Shown here one piece after another: positions 9,862 through 18,665 of a stretch of 64,000 nucleotides of DNA. Both the position numbers and the translations under genes were made by a program. The notes under the pieces are model-generated. The model did not search any database. It was not told where the DNA came from and saw only the letters and a list, made by a program, of their open reading frames with translations. This DNA is from JACCZX01 sp963807155 (lineage in GTDB: Bacteria > Pseudomonadota > Gammaproteobacteria > Burkholderiales > Burkholderiaceae_F): positions 62,001 through 126,000 of the forward strand of contig CAWEAZ010000029.1 of the NCBI GenBank assembly GCA_963807155.1. The letters run 5' to 3'. The number at the start of each line of letters is the position of its first letter. Position 1 is the first letter of the stretch.

Positions 9862-10371
9862 ATGTCGATCTCGATGCACGCCGCCTCCGTTCCCGTATTC
9901 ACGCAGATGCTCGGAAGTTTGAGCGCTCTCTTGCATAAAGCCGAGTCTCATGTCGAGCAACGCAAAATCGACGCCGATGCGCTGCTGCAGGCCCGGCTGT
10001 TTCCCGACATGTTTCCGTTGCGACGCCAGGTGCAGATTGCTTGCGATTTCGCACGCGGCGTCTCTGCGCGGCTCGCCGGCGTCGAAGTGCCTTCGTCTCC
10101 GGACACCGAACAGAGCTTCGCCGATCTGCAGGCCTTGATCGAGAAGACCGTGAGCTTTATCGGCGGCCTATCGCCAACGCAATTCGACAAGAGCGAATCG
10201 CGCGAGATCATCACGCGGCCCGGCACTCCGAAGGAAAGGCGCTTCAACGGCCAGACGTACCTACTGAGCTACGGCCTGCCGCAGTTTTTCTTTCACGTCA
10301 CGACCGCGTACGCGCTGTTACGTCACAACGGCCTGGAGCTCGGTAAGGGTGACTACATGGGCAAGTACTGA
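9862..10371 (+). CDS. DUF1993 family protein
   Basis: The 169-residue soluble protein matches the DUF1993 family pattern: MHAASVPVFTQMLGSL near the start, ARLFPDMFPLRRQVQIACDF, and a C-terminal YGLPQFFFHVTTAYALLRHNG. The fold is thought to be a DinB-like four-helix bundle. Its biochemical role is unknown. It lies 51 bases after tctA on the same strand but is probably an independent gene. Confidence 0.85.
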   Translation: MSISMHAASVPVFTQMLGSLSALLHKAESHVEQRKIDADALLQARLFPDMFPLRRQVQIACDFARGVSARLAGVEVPSSPDTEQSFADLQALIEKTVSFIGGLSPTQFDKSESREIITRPGTPKERRFNGQTYLLSYGLPQFFFHVTTAYALLRHNGLELGKGDYMGKY

Positions 10372-10381
10372 GCTCCGTTGC

Positions 10382-11236
10382 TCACTTAGCCAGGCCCATC
10401 CTTTTGGCGCCGTCGGTGTAGATCTTCACGCGCTCTTTCATGAAGGCGTCCATTTGATCGACGCCGACGTTGACGAGCTCGAAACCGCTTTTCGCTGCCA
10501 GATCTTTCATCTCGGGATCGTTGTTCAGCGCGGCCCATAGATCGGACATGCGCTTGCGCTGTTCGGCGGTCGACGACTTCGGCATTCCGATGCCGCGATA
10601 GGCGCCGTCAATCCAGTCGACGCCGAGCTCCTTGAACGTCGGCACATCGGGCAGCAGCGGATGGCGCTGGTCCATGGCAACCGCAAGCGCGCGCAGTTTG
10701 CCCTTGTTATTGACGGCGAACGCCGTGTAGCTCATCGCGCCGTCAACGTGCCCGGCGAACACCGAGGTCGTCAGGTCGCCGGTGCCCTTGTAGGGAATGT
10801 AGGTCGTCTTGATACCAAACGCAGCGTTCAGCCGCTCGTGCGCTGCATGGTTGGCTGAATTGAGGCCCGATCCGCCAAGGCTGAGTTTTGAAGGATTTTC
10901 CTTCGCGAACTTGACGAAATCGGCGAATGACCTGATTGGACTCTGGTCGCGCACTATCAGTGCATCAGGCGTGTAGTGAAACCAGTACACAGGCGTCACG
11001 TCTTCCGTCTTGTACTGAACCTGTCCCTCGAGCGGCTGAAACACGATGTGCGGCAAATTGACGCCAACGATATTCAAACCGTCGGCCGGCAGCGTATTCA
11101 TCTGCGCCCACATCAAACCACCGCCTGCACCCGCTTCGTGTATTGACGTTCGTGATCGTATCGATGGCCGACGCTGGTCGTTTCCAGCCGCAGCGGACCT
11201 TCGGCGAAGTGCGACCGTGTCACCTTGCGCTGGCAC
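10382..11236 (-). pseudogene. 5'-truncated TctC/Bug substrate-binding protein remnant
   Basis: The C-terminal three quarters of a Bug protein is intact: AGGGLMWAQMNTLPADG, GVNLPHIVFQPLEGQ, YIPYKGTGDLTTSVFAGHV and PLLPDVPTFKELGVDW. The first 75 or so residues, with the signal peptide and the first ligand-loop strand, are missing. In a second frame just upstream only TITNVNT can be recognised. Ahead of that no Bug sequence or start with a ribosome site is found. Because a whole block is lost and not just a base, I call this a real pseudogene. Confidence 0.7.
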
Positions 11237-11280
11237 TTTACTTCTTCAATACAAGCTACTGATGCCCGAGCCGTAAACGT

Positions 11281-11885
11281 CTAGATCGCGACTCGCTTAC
11301 CGTTTTCGTAGCGCGCCTGAGCAACGATGTCGCCACGGCCGTTATGAAAATCGAGATCCAGCCGGCTGATCGAAGCCGCACAGCTTGCGGTCTTCCTGCA
11401 GCAACGGCTTGTCTGCGCACCGCAGCTCGGTTAACTGTCCCTTTTCGTTGTATTCGATGCTCGCCAAGGCCCGGCCGCGTTCATCGAACGACCGGCGTTT
11501 TACCTGCGAATTCTTGTGGAAGTAGGTTTGTACGCCGGCAGTACTGCCGTCGACGTATCGCTCGTGCGCCAGCAGCGTCCCAGTTGCGTCTGTGCGTTTG
11601 GATTCACCGTCGCGATTGCCGCGTTCGTTGTAATTGGCAACGATCGTGTCGCCGGAAAACTCGATGAACGGCGATAGCCGATCGGGCGGCCGTTACAATA
11701 CGCTTCCTGAGCGAGTTTCCGATAACCTCACGGCTTCATGATGCCGGTTTTGCCTTCGGTCGTGCTGCCATTGGCGGGGTTCACATGCTGGCCATTGATC
11801 TCGCAGCCTGCACGGCGAACGCGGCGGCCGGAAAGGCGCAGAAGAGCGCGATATGCCAATGGATGCTCAATCTGCCGATGCGCAT
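11281..11885 (-). pseudogene. YwqK-like (MORN-type repeat) exported protein, broken by several frameshifts
   Basis: Joining frames on the minus strand gives a signal peptide (MRIGRLSIHWHIALFCAFP), then CEINGQHVNPANGSTTEGKT and YRKLAQEAYCNGRPIGY. These are followed by repeats of the form YNERGNRDGES, ERYVDGSTAGVQTYF and FDERGRALASIEYNEKG, and finally RCADKPLLQEDRKLCGF. This is the order seen in the family annotated as YwqK-type toxin-antitoxin antitoxin, an automatic name with little functional support. At least three shifts (near 11815, 11675 and 11360) are needed, more than in any neighbouring gene of this size. It may be decayed or a cluster of assembly errors. Confidence 0.6.
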
Positions 11886-11901
11886 AAGACTGCTTGTCAA
11901 A

Positions 11902-11930
11902 AAAACGGCACGCCGTAGGCGTGCCGTTAT
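11902..11930 (-). terminator. Rho-independent terminator of the Lys/Ala-rich protein gene
   Basis: A nine-base-pair perfect stem (cggcacgcc, loop gta, ggcgtgccg) is extended by A-T pairs. On the minus strand it is followed by a run of seven T. It sits shortly after the stop codon at 11959. Confidence 0.85.
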
Positions 11931-11958
11931 TCTCAATGACTAAAAAGACGATGTCTAA

Positions 11959-12509
11959 CTATTGCGCGTATTTGGCCTTCGCATCGGCAACGCACTTGTC
12001 CTTGGCAGCCCCGGTCAGCGGGTCGCACTTTTCACGTGCAACTTTGTAATCGGCATCGCGCTTGGTGTCCTTGGCATCTGTCTTGGCGACGGTTGTCTTG
12101 CGCGCCGCTTTGGCATCTGCTTTGGCTTTGGTTTCAGCGGCTTTCGCAGCTTTCACGCAAACGTCTTTGTCGTTGCCGGTCTTGGTCGCACACTGCTCTT
12201 TGGCGACCATGTAGGTTGCTTCGGCATCGGCAATCACGGCTTTTTCACGCGCTTTCGGCGTGTTCTCGTAATCGGCTTCGGCGCTTTGCCTTGGCGCGTT
12301 TTTCCGCGCTTTTGCTTCGGCTACGCACAGATTCTTCGGTTGCCCGGATAAGCGTCGCACTTCGCTTTGGCCGCCTTGTAGTCGGCACTGATGCGATCCT
12401 TCGTGGCGCGATATTCGTCCTTGGTAACTGCAACAGCTGAACCCGCCAGCAAAACGGCGGCGGCAAATGCACCTGCCTGCGCCAATGTGCGCACATTGAT
12501 TTGATTCAT
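11959..12509 (-). CDS. Secreted Lys/Ala-rich protein with three Cys-pair repeats (frameshifted near 12345 and 12295)
   Basis: The start is MNQINVRTLAQ at 12509, behind an AGAGGA ribosome site, with a signal peptide ending GSAVAV. The mature protein is three degenerate repeats of about 45 residues, each of the form (A-D/T-Y) x4 K x K/Q C x10 C V x2 A K A: KCDAYPGNRKNLC, QCATKTGNDKDVC and KCDPLTGAAKDKC. Between the second and third repeats is a K/A/D-rich helical linker. The first Cys pair and the following charged stretch are recovered only by changing frame. Each C-x10-C could form a disulfide in the periplasm. Relatives exist in Burkholderiales as hypothetical proteins. Function is unknown. 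Confidence 0.65.
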
Positions 12510-12788
12510 CAAATCCTCTCCCTTGTAGTGGAATGCATTGTGAATACATCCCAGGCGCTCAGGGGCGCCTAAGACGGTCCTGTAACGCAGCCGTTCACCC
12601 ACCGGTTTACAGGAGGGCGAAGCAGCCGCTAACGCGAGCGCCTCCAATCACGAAACCCTTCAACTCGAGTGCGCCCTAGTTAACGCGAAAAAGCTAAGCA
12701 AAGGAGAGGCCACCATTTGCTCCGATACGCGCGCAGTTGACCCCGGCGCGGTAAGCTTCGGCCGACTATTCCGTTCGAGGAGACTTTC

Positions 12789-12953
12789 CTGGCCAAGCCC
12801 AACTATTCATTTGAGAAACGCCAGCGCGAGATCGCGCGCAAGAAAAAGCAGGACGAAAAGCGTCAGCGCAAGGTACAGCGCGCTCCCGACGACCCAGCGC
12901 CCGCCGATCAGCAAACTCAGCCCACGCCACCCGAAACCGGCACCGTCGCTTAA
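12789..12953 (+). CDS. Small basic protein (KPNYSFEKRQRE family), apparent CTG start
   Basis: A 54-residue reading frame begins (L)AKPNYSFEKRQREIARKKKQ and continues with a basic helix and a Pro/Gln-rich tail. I recognise the opening from small conserved proteins of betaproteobacteria, which normally start MAKPNYSFEKRQ. Here no ATG, GTG or TTG is available; the codon in the initiator position is CTG, five bases after a strong GAGGAGA ribosome site. It is either a genuine CTG start or an A-to-C error or mutation. It may bind RNA or ribosomes given its charge, but this is a guess. Confidence 0.6.
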   Translation: MAKPNYSFEKRQREIARKKKQDEKRQRKVQRAPDDPAPADQQTQPTPPETGTVA

Positions 12954-13073
12954 GACGGCGCGGCACCGTAACGTCCCGAGCCTTAACCCGTGAATTGCGG
13001 GTGAATTGCACGGCACCCTGCTGCCCGGCGTTTCGAGTGCTTTTCCCCCACTGAAAGGTCACGCGAACACGTT

Positions 13074-13697
13074 ATGTTTGCCCGCATGTATCACGGCGAA
13101 CGTTTCAACAGCCTGACGCACTTGGCCGGCACCGCACTCGCGATCGCCGGGGCGGCCGTGTTGATCGGGCAAGCCAGTGAACAAGGCGATATCTGGAAGA
13201 TCATCGCATTCAGCGCATTCGGCGCCGGCCTGGTCCTGTTGTACGCCGCTTCGACTCTTTATCACTCGTTTCGCGGCCGAGCGAAGATCGTGCTGCGCAA
13301 GATCGATCACGCCGCGATCTATGTGTTGATCGCTGCCAGCTATGCACCTTTCATGCTGGTCAGTTTGCGCGGCCCGTTTGGCTGGACGTTGTTTGCGGCG
13401 ATCTGGGCGATGGCGCTCTTTGGAATGTACAAGACTTGGCAACGCAACGATGGCGGAGATCCTTCGCCCATTCCGTATCTGATCATGGGCTGGATTGGCG
13501 TCACGGCGGTGGTCCCGCTGATCGACAAGCTGGGCGTCGAAGGCATCAGTTGGCTGGCCACGGGTGGCGCGCTGTATACCGCAGGCATCGTGTTTTACCT
13601 GAACGACCGCCGCTGGCGATACGCGCACGGCATCTGGCATCTATTTGTGATGGGCGGCAGCGCGAGTCACTTCGTGACCGTGATGTACTTCGTGTGA
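13074..13697 (+). CDS. Hemolysin III family (PAQR/TrhA) membrane protein
   Basis: The 207-residue protein has seven hydrophobic segments. It begins YHGERFNSLTHLAGT and carries the PAQR metal-site residues in three places: STLYHSF, KIDHAAIYVLIAASYAPF and the C-terminal IWHLFVMGGSASHF. Bacterial members are called hemolysin III or TrhA and are linked to membrane fatty-acid homeostasis. True haemolytic function is doubtful. It is convergent with arfB, the stops being next to each other. Confidence 0.9.
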   Translation: MFARMYHGERFNSLTHLAGTALAIAGAAVLIGQASEQGDIWKIIAFSAFGAGLVLLYAASTLYHSFRGRAKIVLRKIDHAAIYVLIAASYAPFMLVSLRGPFGWTLFAAIWAMALFGMYKTWQRNDGGDPSPIPYLIMGWIGVTAVVPLIDKLGVEGISWLATGGALYTAGIVFYLNDRRWRYAHGIWHLFVMGGSASHFVTVMYFV

Positions 13698-13698
13698 C

Positions 13699-14115
13699 CT
13701 AGTCGTCAACGCGCCCCTGGCGCAGGGCCTTGATCTGCCCGCGCCGCACTTTCGATTCAACCCGCTTTTTCCGCGACGCCGCGGTCGGCTTCGTTGGACG
13801 GCGCTTGCGTGCAATGGCAGCGGCGGTCGCCACCAGCGAGTCGAGCCGCGCGAGCGCATCCTCGCGATTTTTCTCGAGGCTGCGAAATGTCTGCGCCTTA
13901 ATGACGACGACGCCGTCGTCGTTGATGCGCCGGTCTCGTTTCGCAAGCAATCGCTGCTTGATCTCATCAGGCAGCGACGACGCACGAATGTCGAAGCGCA
14001 GATGTATGGCGTTCGAGACCTTGTTGACGTTCTGTCCGCCCGCGCCTTGAGCACGAACTGCTGTCAGTTCGACCTCGTCGTCGATCAGCACGTAAGGAAT
14101 CGAATTACGGTTCAT
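13699..14115 (-). CDS. arfB: Peptidyl-tRNA hydrolase ArfB (ribosome rescue), copy 1
   Basis: The 138-residue protein has the release-factor GGQ loop (AVRAQGAGGQNVNKVSNAIHL), the RRINDDGVVVIKAQTFRS block and a C-terminal basic tail (KKRVESKVRRGQIKALRQGR). The tail is the part of ArfB that enters the empty mRNA channel of stalled ribosomes. Length and architecture are complete for the family. It releases nascent chains from ribosomes lacking a stop codon. A near-duplicate of its core lies at 18.0-18.4 kb. Confidence 0.93.
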   Translation of the reverse strand: MNRNSIPYVLIDDEVELTAVRAQGAGGQNVNKVSNAIHLRFDIRASSLPDEIKQRLLAKRDRRINDDGVVVIKAQTFRSLEKNREDALARLDSLVATAAAIARKRRPTKPTAASRKKRVESKVRRGQIKALRQGRVDD

Positions 14116-14142
14116 GCAGTGCTCATGCCACTAACTGAGCAT

Positions 14143-14166
14143 AAAAAAAGCCGCCCATAGGCGGCC
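14143..14166 (-). terminator. Rho-independent terminator of the subtilase gene
   Basis: On the minus strand a six-base-pair GCCGCC/GGCGGC hairpin with a four-base loop is followed by seven T. It lies about 20 bases after the stop codon of the protease. Confidence 0.85.
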
Positions 14167-14187
14167 GTTAAGCTTGCCTCCGGCGTT

Positions 14188-17100
14188 CTACGGTCGACGC
14201 TCGCGCAGCCGAACGATGTCGGCTTCGCCATTCTTGCGCAACTCGGACGACGTATACATCAACAGAAGCCCGAGTTGTGATGGGGACGCCGTCGCCCCTC
14301 CCGGCGGCACGCTGGTGCCCAACAGCCCCGCGGTACCTGCGTTGACGACAACAACATCAGCCGCAGCCGCGAACTTCGGTGTCGCGAGCGTATGCGTCAT
14401 CACCGGAGTCTGATCGGTCAGGTTACCGGTGAAGTAGTTGTCGAACGCGAGCGCTTGAAAGTTGAACGGCTGATTAAGGGTGACACTCGGTCCGGTTGCG
14501 GGTGCCGTCGGCGCGAGCAAAAATAGCGGCACCGTCAGGATCATATTGCCGGTGTTTAGCCCCCCGCCAGTGAAGAAGAAGCCAAGTGCCGGCGCCGTCG
14601 GCGTCGACAAGTTCGCGACAAACGCGACGTTCTGCCCGGTTGCTGCGAACCCACCGTTTTCGGCGTTGAAGATCACGTAGTCTGGTGTGCCGTCGCGGTT
14701 CGCATCGATCAGGACATCGAATTCGGCCGGATAGTTCGGATGCGAGCGCGCACCAAAGGTATTGATCGCGAACTGAACGAGCGGACCCAACATGGAGATG
14801 CACTCCGGCGAAACGCAAGCCGACCGCACGCATGTCGACGATCGCGAAGTTGTCGCCTGGATCCGGTAAATCTTGATCCACACGCGGACTGACAGCCGTC
14901 AGTGCGAATATGTCGACGGGTCCATTGGTCACGCTTGGATTCGCAAGAGTTATCGGGTTGCCTGCGACGCCGTTGCGCGGAGTTGCTTGGACCGCTGCTG
15001 CGCGGCGCGGCAGCACATGCCATGGCAAGCTCAACGTATCGGTGTCCGACTGCAGCGTGACGTAGCCGTCGTACTCCATTCCGGTCAGAGCCGGTCCGGA
15101 TCCGGAAATGTTGCCGTTGAACATCGTCCACGTCGGCAACTTGCTCGCGTCGATCGCTATCTTGACGGTGAAGTGGGCGGTGTTACGCGGGCCGACCGTG
15201 ATCGACGCCGGCGTAGACAGCGTCACTGCACCGCTTGCCTGATCGTTGGCGAACCTGAAGCTGGACGAGATGTTGAACGTTTTGCTTCTGCGGCTCAGGT
15301 TAACGACCCTGACTTGGCGCTCGAATTCCGCGGATGTCGTTACCGGCTGGAATCCGAACGATATCGCCGCAGATTTGTCCTTGGGCACGAACGCGGCCGC
15401 TTCCAGCGCCAACGCGCGATTGATCCGCACTCGCCGGCGCCGATGCGAGTGATCGGTGCCAGCTCGTTGCTGGCGGCAGGATTGGTCCGAATGTTCGTGT
15501 CGGCGCTATTCATCAGCAGCGCCTTCAGGATCATTGGCGAGCGAGTCGGGTGCTCCTGCTTCATGATGGCGATCGCACCTGAAATCACCGGTGTTGCGCC
15601 GGATGTGCCACCAAACGGCGCAGCACCTGTGCCGTGCCAACAACAGCTGCGATCGATGCGCCTGGCGCGCCGATCTCCGGCTTGATGGTCACGTTGCTGA
15701 GCGATGGACCGCGCGACGATGTCGCGACCACGCCGCCAACAAGCGGCACTTCAGCTGTCAGCCGTAGGCTCGCATTAACTGCGGGCACACTGGCAAGCAG
15801 TGCCTTTACGCATTGCCGTAGGCAAGCGTCACTGACACCGTCGGCACCAAGACGGTGCCGCCACCGAACCCGAACACCGGCGGCGTCGCCGCTGCCACGT
15901 TGTCGACGATCACGACGCCGACTGCGCCGGCCCGACCGGCTCGATCGACTTTCAGGCTTGCGTTGCAGGTACCGCGATCGATCACCAGGATGTTGCCGGC
16001 GATCGACGCTCCCGCTGGAACTGGAACGTACGGATCATCCACATCGACGCCTGAACCCGCGGGACAACCGCGACCGACGGCAACCAACTGACCGCTGGTT
16101 GGAGTTGCTGACGGCAGCGCCCAATCCTGGATTCCGAGGTTGGTATTTGGATTAGGCTGACCCGCGGGCGCAGGTGACAACAGCAGCTCAGCAAAGCGCG
16201 CCAATGCGCTCGGCACCTGCGTCTGCGCGACACTGATTGCTTCGGGTGCAATCGACCCTGAGGCAACAATGTACGGATGATCTGCATCATTGCCGGCAGC
16301 AATGACAACAGCGACACCAGCGCGTGAGACGTTGCTGGCCGCTAGTGCGATGTCGTGTTCGATCTGCCCGTAGGCCAGTCCGATCGAAAGGTTGGCTACA
16401 TCAACGGCATCGTCGATCTCGCCGTCTCCATTCGGATCCAGCGCGAAATCCATACCCAACAACATGGCCACACCGTTACAGCTGGTCGAGACCGGGCTGC
16501 ACACTTTCACCGCGTACATCACGGCCCCGGGCGCAATACCGCCGAAACCGGCAGCGATATGCGCAACAGAGGTTCCGTGACCCTGCCGGTCGATCGGATC
16601 AGGATCTGACATGCGCGCGGTGACCGGCCATCCTTCACCGACGAAATCGAAGCCGCCGATCACCTTTGCGGTTGGAAACAAACCGTCCAGCGACAGAGCC
16701 CGTGGATCGGTTGTCGGGACGCCGGCTGCCGGTACCGGACCATGGGCTGCAACGTACGCCTCGACGGTTCCCGGGCCGCCGAACGCCGCATGGGTGTAAT
16801 CGATGCCGGTGTCCAGGATTGCGATTCGCATCCCCCGTCCGTCTTTACCGACGGCATGCGCTGCAGCGGCGCCGACATAGGGTACGACTTCGGTTAACGC
16901 GAGCGGTGGATGGAACACCGGATTGATCGAAACGACGTTCGCAAACGCCGCGATTGCCGGCAGCCGCGCGGCGTCAACTTTCACTGCAATTGCATTGTGC
17001 GAAAGACGTACTCGTCCGAGCACATCGGCGCCAACTGCGGCGAGCTGGGTATCATTGCCGCCTGCTCGGCGTTGACCGCGGCAAGCGCTGCACTCGACTC

Positions 17101-17437
17101 ACCTCGCGTCAGCTTGTCGCCGGTAGCGTCGATTCGCGCGGCCTGCTGGGCCGCAGCCGGCATCTCAGAGTCAGCCCGACCCAAACTTCGACCTCACCCA
17201 CGGCCGACCGCAACGAGGCGCTGATTCGGCCGGTGGATTCGACCGCAGCTTCGGCCGGTGTAATGCTTCCTGCACTCGTAACATCACTGGCGGGAACTAA
17301 AACACCCGCTGCGGATGTCTGTGCCTCACCATTTGACTTTGGCTGCTGGCCGAAACTTGTGGCTCGGCCTGATCTGATCCGCCACCGCACGCGTTTAGCA
17401 ATGCGGCGCACGCGACCAGCATCGCGATGCGCTTCAT
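14188..17437 (-). CDS. Subtilisin-like (S8) serine protease lipoprotein with PA insert; at least four frameshifts
   Basis: The start at 17437 follows a perfect AAGGAGG site and opens a lipoprotein signal (MKRIAMLVACAALLNACGGG). Then come an I9-type propeptide (GRVRLSHNAIAVKVDAARLP) and the S8 domain: Asp in AILDTGID, His in GHGTSVAHIAAG, oxyanion Asn in VVIAAGND. A protease-associated domain is inserted (ILVIDRGTCNASLKVDRAG), and the catalytic Ser is in GGTSGATPVISGA. A beta-rich C-terminal region follows. The pieces lie in different frames, with shifts near 17370, 17165-17020, 15810, 15620, 15430 and 14830. All catalytic residues survive, so this is probably one functional outer-membrane-anchored protease seen through indel errors, though real decay cannot be excluded. 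Confidence 0.72.
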
Positions 17438-17474
17438 GGAATCCTCCTTGGTTTTTTACTTCTTGAGGGCGGAA

Positions 17475-17504
17475 AATCTATGCGCCCCGTTACATCTTTG
17501 TAAA
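17475..17504 (-). promoter_or_regulatory. Possible sigma-70 promoter for the subtilase
   Basis: Reading the minus strand, TTTACA (17504-17499) is followed after 18 bases by TAGATT (17480-17475). These match the -35 box in five of six and the -10 box in four of six positions. It lies about 38 bases upstream of the protease start, in the 147-base gap after the I9-like gene. Confidence 0.35.
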
Positions 17505-17583
17505 GAAATTTTGACGTCTATCGCGCTTTTGCGACAAGCAAATTACATTTTCTCGTAATGTTGCGTCGCGATGTGCGACTCGC

Positions 17584-17940
17584 TCAGCGCACCGGCGGCG
17601 GAGGAGGCAAGGGATCGCGTTCGATGTGCTTCACGGCGGTCACCGAGCGCACGCCCGAAATGCGCTTCGCTTCGGCTAATTTTGACGAATCGATAGTGAC
17701 TGCTACCGCGTTGTTGGCGAGAGTTACACGCGCAAGCTCGGTTGCGCCCAACGCCTTTAGATCTGCCATCACCCGGTCTTGCTGCTGTTTGACTCGCTCC
17801 AACTGTCCTGCTGCCGATGATCCTGCAACAGGCGCCTCGGTCAATACAACCCAGACATCGACCTTATCGCCGCCGAATGGGGCACTAGCTAACAGGAACA
17901 CTAGGGTTCCGATCGCAAGGGTACGAATGATCTGAATCAT
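17584..17940 (-). CDS. Stand-alone I9 propeptide-like (subtilisin inhibitor-like) exported protein
   Basis: The start MIQIIRTLAIG at 17940 (or six codons earlier) opens a signal peptide. The whole mature protein is then one domain resembling the inhibitor I9 propeptide of subtilases: VDVWVVLTEAPVA, ARVTLANNAVAVTIDSSKLA, VRSVTAVKHIERD. It ends in a short PPPPP tail. The adjacent protease carries the same blocks in its own prodomain (VWVGL, GRVRLSHNAIAVKVDAARLP). Free I9 proteins can act as inhibitors or folding helpers of subtilases. An alternative is that this is the remnant N-terminus of a second protease, but a signal peptide, a full domain and a clean stop argue for a complete small gene. 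Confidence 0.65.
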   Translation of the reverse strand: MIQIIRTLAIGTLVFLLASAPFGGDKVDVWVVLTEAPVAGSSAAGQLERVKQQQDRVMADLKALGATELARVTLANNAVAVTIDSSKLAEAKRISGVRSVTAVKHIERDPLPPPPPVR

Positions 17941-17976
17941 GCAGCATGTAGCGTGCAAAAAACGGGCTCGTTGACT

Positions 17977-18360
17977 TTACCCTTCTATATATTGACTCGC
18001 CCGTCGTTCTGCGCGAAGCTCGCGACCCCCGCTCGTCCGAGCGCGCTTCATCCGTGCAATGGCAGCCGCGGTCGCCACCAGCGAGTCGAGCCGCGCGAGC
18101 GCATCGTCGCGGTTTTTCTCGAGACTGCGAAATGATTGCGCCTTGATGACCACTACACCGTCGTCGTTGATGCGACGGTCCCGCTTCGCAAGCAATCGCT
18201 GCTTGATTTCATCGGGCAACGACGACGCGCGAATGTCAAAACGCAGATGGATCGCGTTCGATACTTTGTTGACGTTCTGCCCGCCCGCGCCTTGCGCGCG
18301 GATCGCAGTTAGCTCAATTTCGTCAGTCCGCAGGTCGTAGGCAGTCGAGAGTGGACTCAT
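17977..18360 (-). CDS. Second ArfB-like protein with replaced C-terminal tail
   Basis: The core is almost identical to arfB copy 1, including the GGQ loop (AIRAQGAGGQNVNKVSNAIHL) and RRINDDGVVVIKAQSFRS. After LVATAAAIA the sequences part: the basic tail of ArfB is gone and the frame ends RMKRARTSGGRELRAERRASQYIEG. That ending is encoded by a roughly 49-base repeat whose other copy lies upstream of the gene. Start MSPLSTAY at 18360 (or MYM at 18366) has a weak ribosome site. Without the tail, ribosome rescue is doubtful. It may be a decaying duplicate or a diverged paralogue. Confidence 0.65.
   Translation of the reverse strand: MSPLSTAYDLRTDEIELTAIRAQGAGGQNVNKVSNAIHLRFDIRASSLPDEIKQRLLAKRDRRINDDGVVVIKAQSFRSLEKNRDDALARLDSLVATAAAIARMKRARTSGGRELRAERRASQYIEG
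18002..18050. repeat. Roughly 49-base direct repeat, copy 1 (inside 3' end of second arfB)
   Basis: The segment ccgtcgttctgcgcgaagct, ending in cgtccgagcgcgcttca, matches 18442-18490 over its whole length with a handful of differences. Each copy can fold into an imperfect hairpin (gaagct..cg paired with cgagcgcgcttc), like REP or MITE-type dispersed elements. This copy supplies the abnormal C-terminal codons of the second arfB. Confidence 0.6.
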
Positions 18361-18441
18361 ATACATCACGTTACGCGTTTTAACTTCCGGCTCGGGCAGC
18401 CAAGTCGTATCTGCCGCGATAGCCCGCACCTGTTGACCGCA

Positions 18442-18490
18442 CCGTCGCTTTGGGCGAAGCTCTCGCCCTCGCTCGACCGAGCGCGCTTCA
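18442..18490. repeat. Roughly 49-base direct repeat, copy 2 (upstream of second arfB)
   Basis: The sequence begins ccgtcgctttgggcgaagct and ends gaccgagcgcgcttca. It is aligned without gaps to 18002-18050 and in the same orientation. It lies about 80 bases upstream of the second arfB start, so the two copies bracket that gene. Confidence 0.6.
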
Positions 18491-18665
18491 AGTAGGAGGC
18501 GCCATGAGAAAAACTGATCTTGTTCGTTAGTCGGCCGCACCAGCGCTGACTCGGGCTTTCCGATTCCTGCGCCGCGCAAGCGGCCGCGACACTCCACGTT
18601 GATACGAAGCGCGTGTTTCTGCACGCGCCGTTTACGCAGCGCATTGTCTCGAGGATTCGGAACAC

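Noticed and set aside
17584..17940. The I9-like gene as simply the broken start of the subtilase
   Set aside because: The protease has its own lipoprotein start and I9 domain downstream of it, so the small gene is a separate unit.
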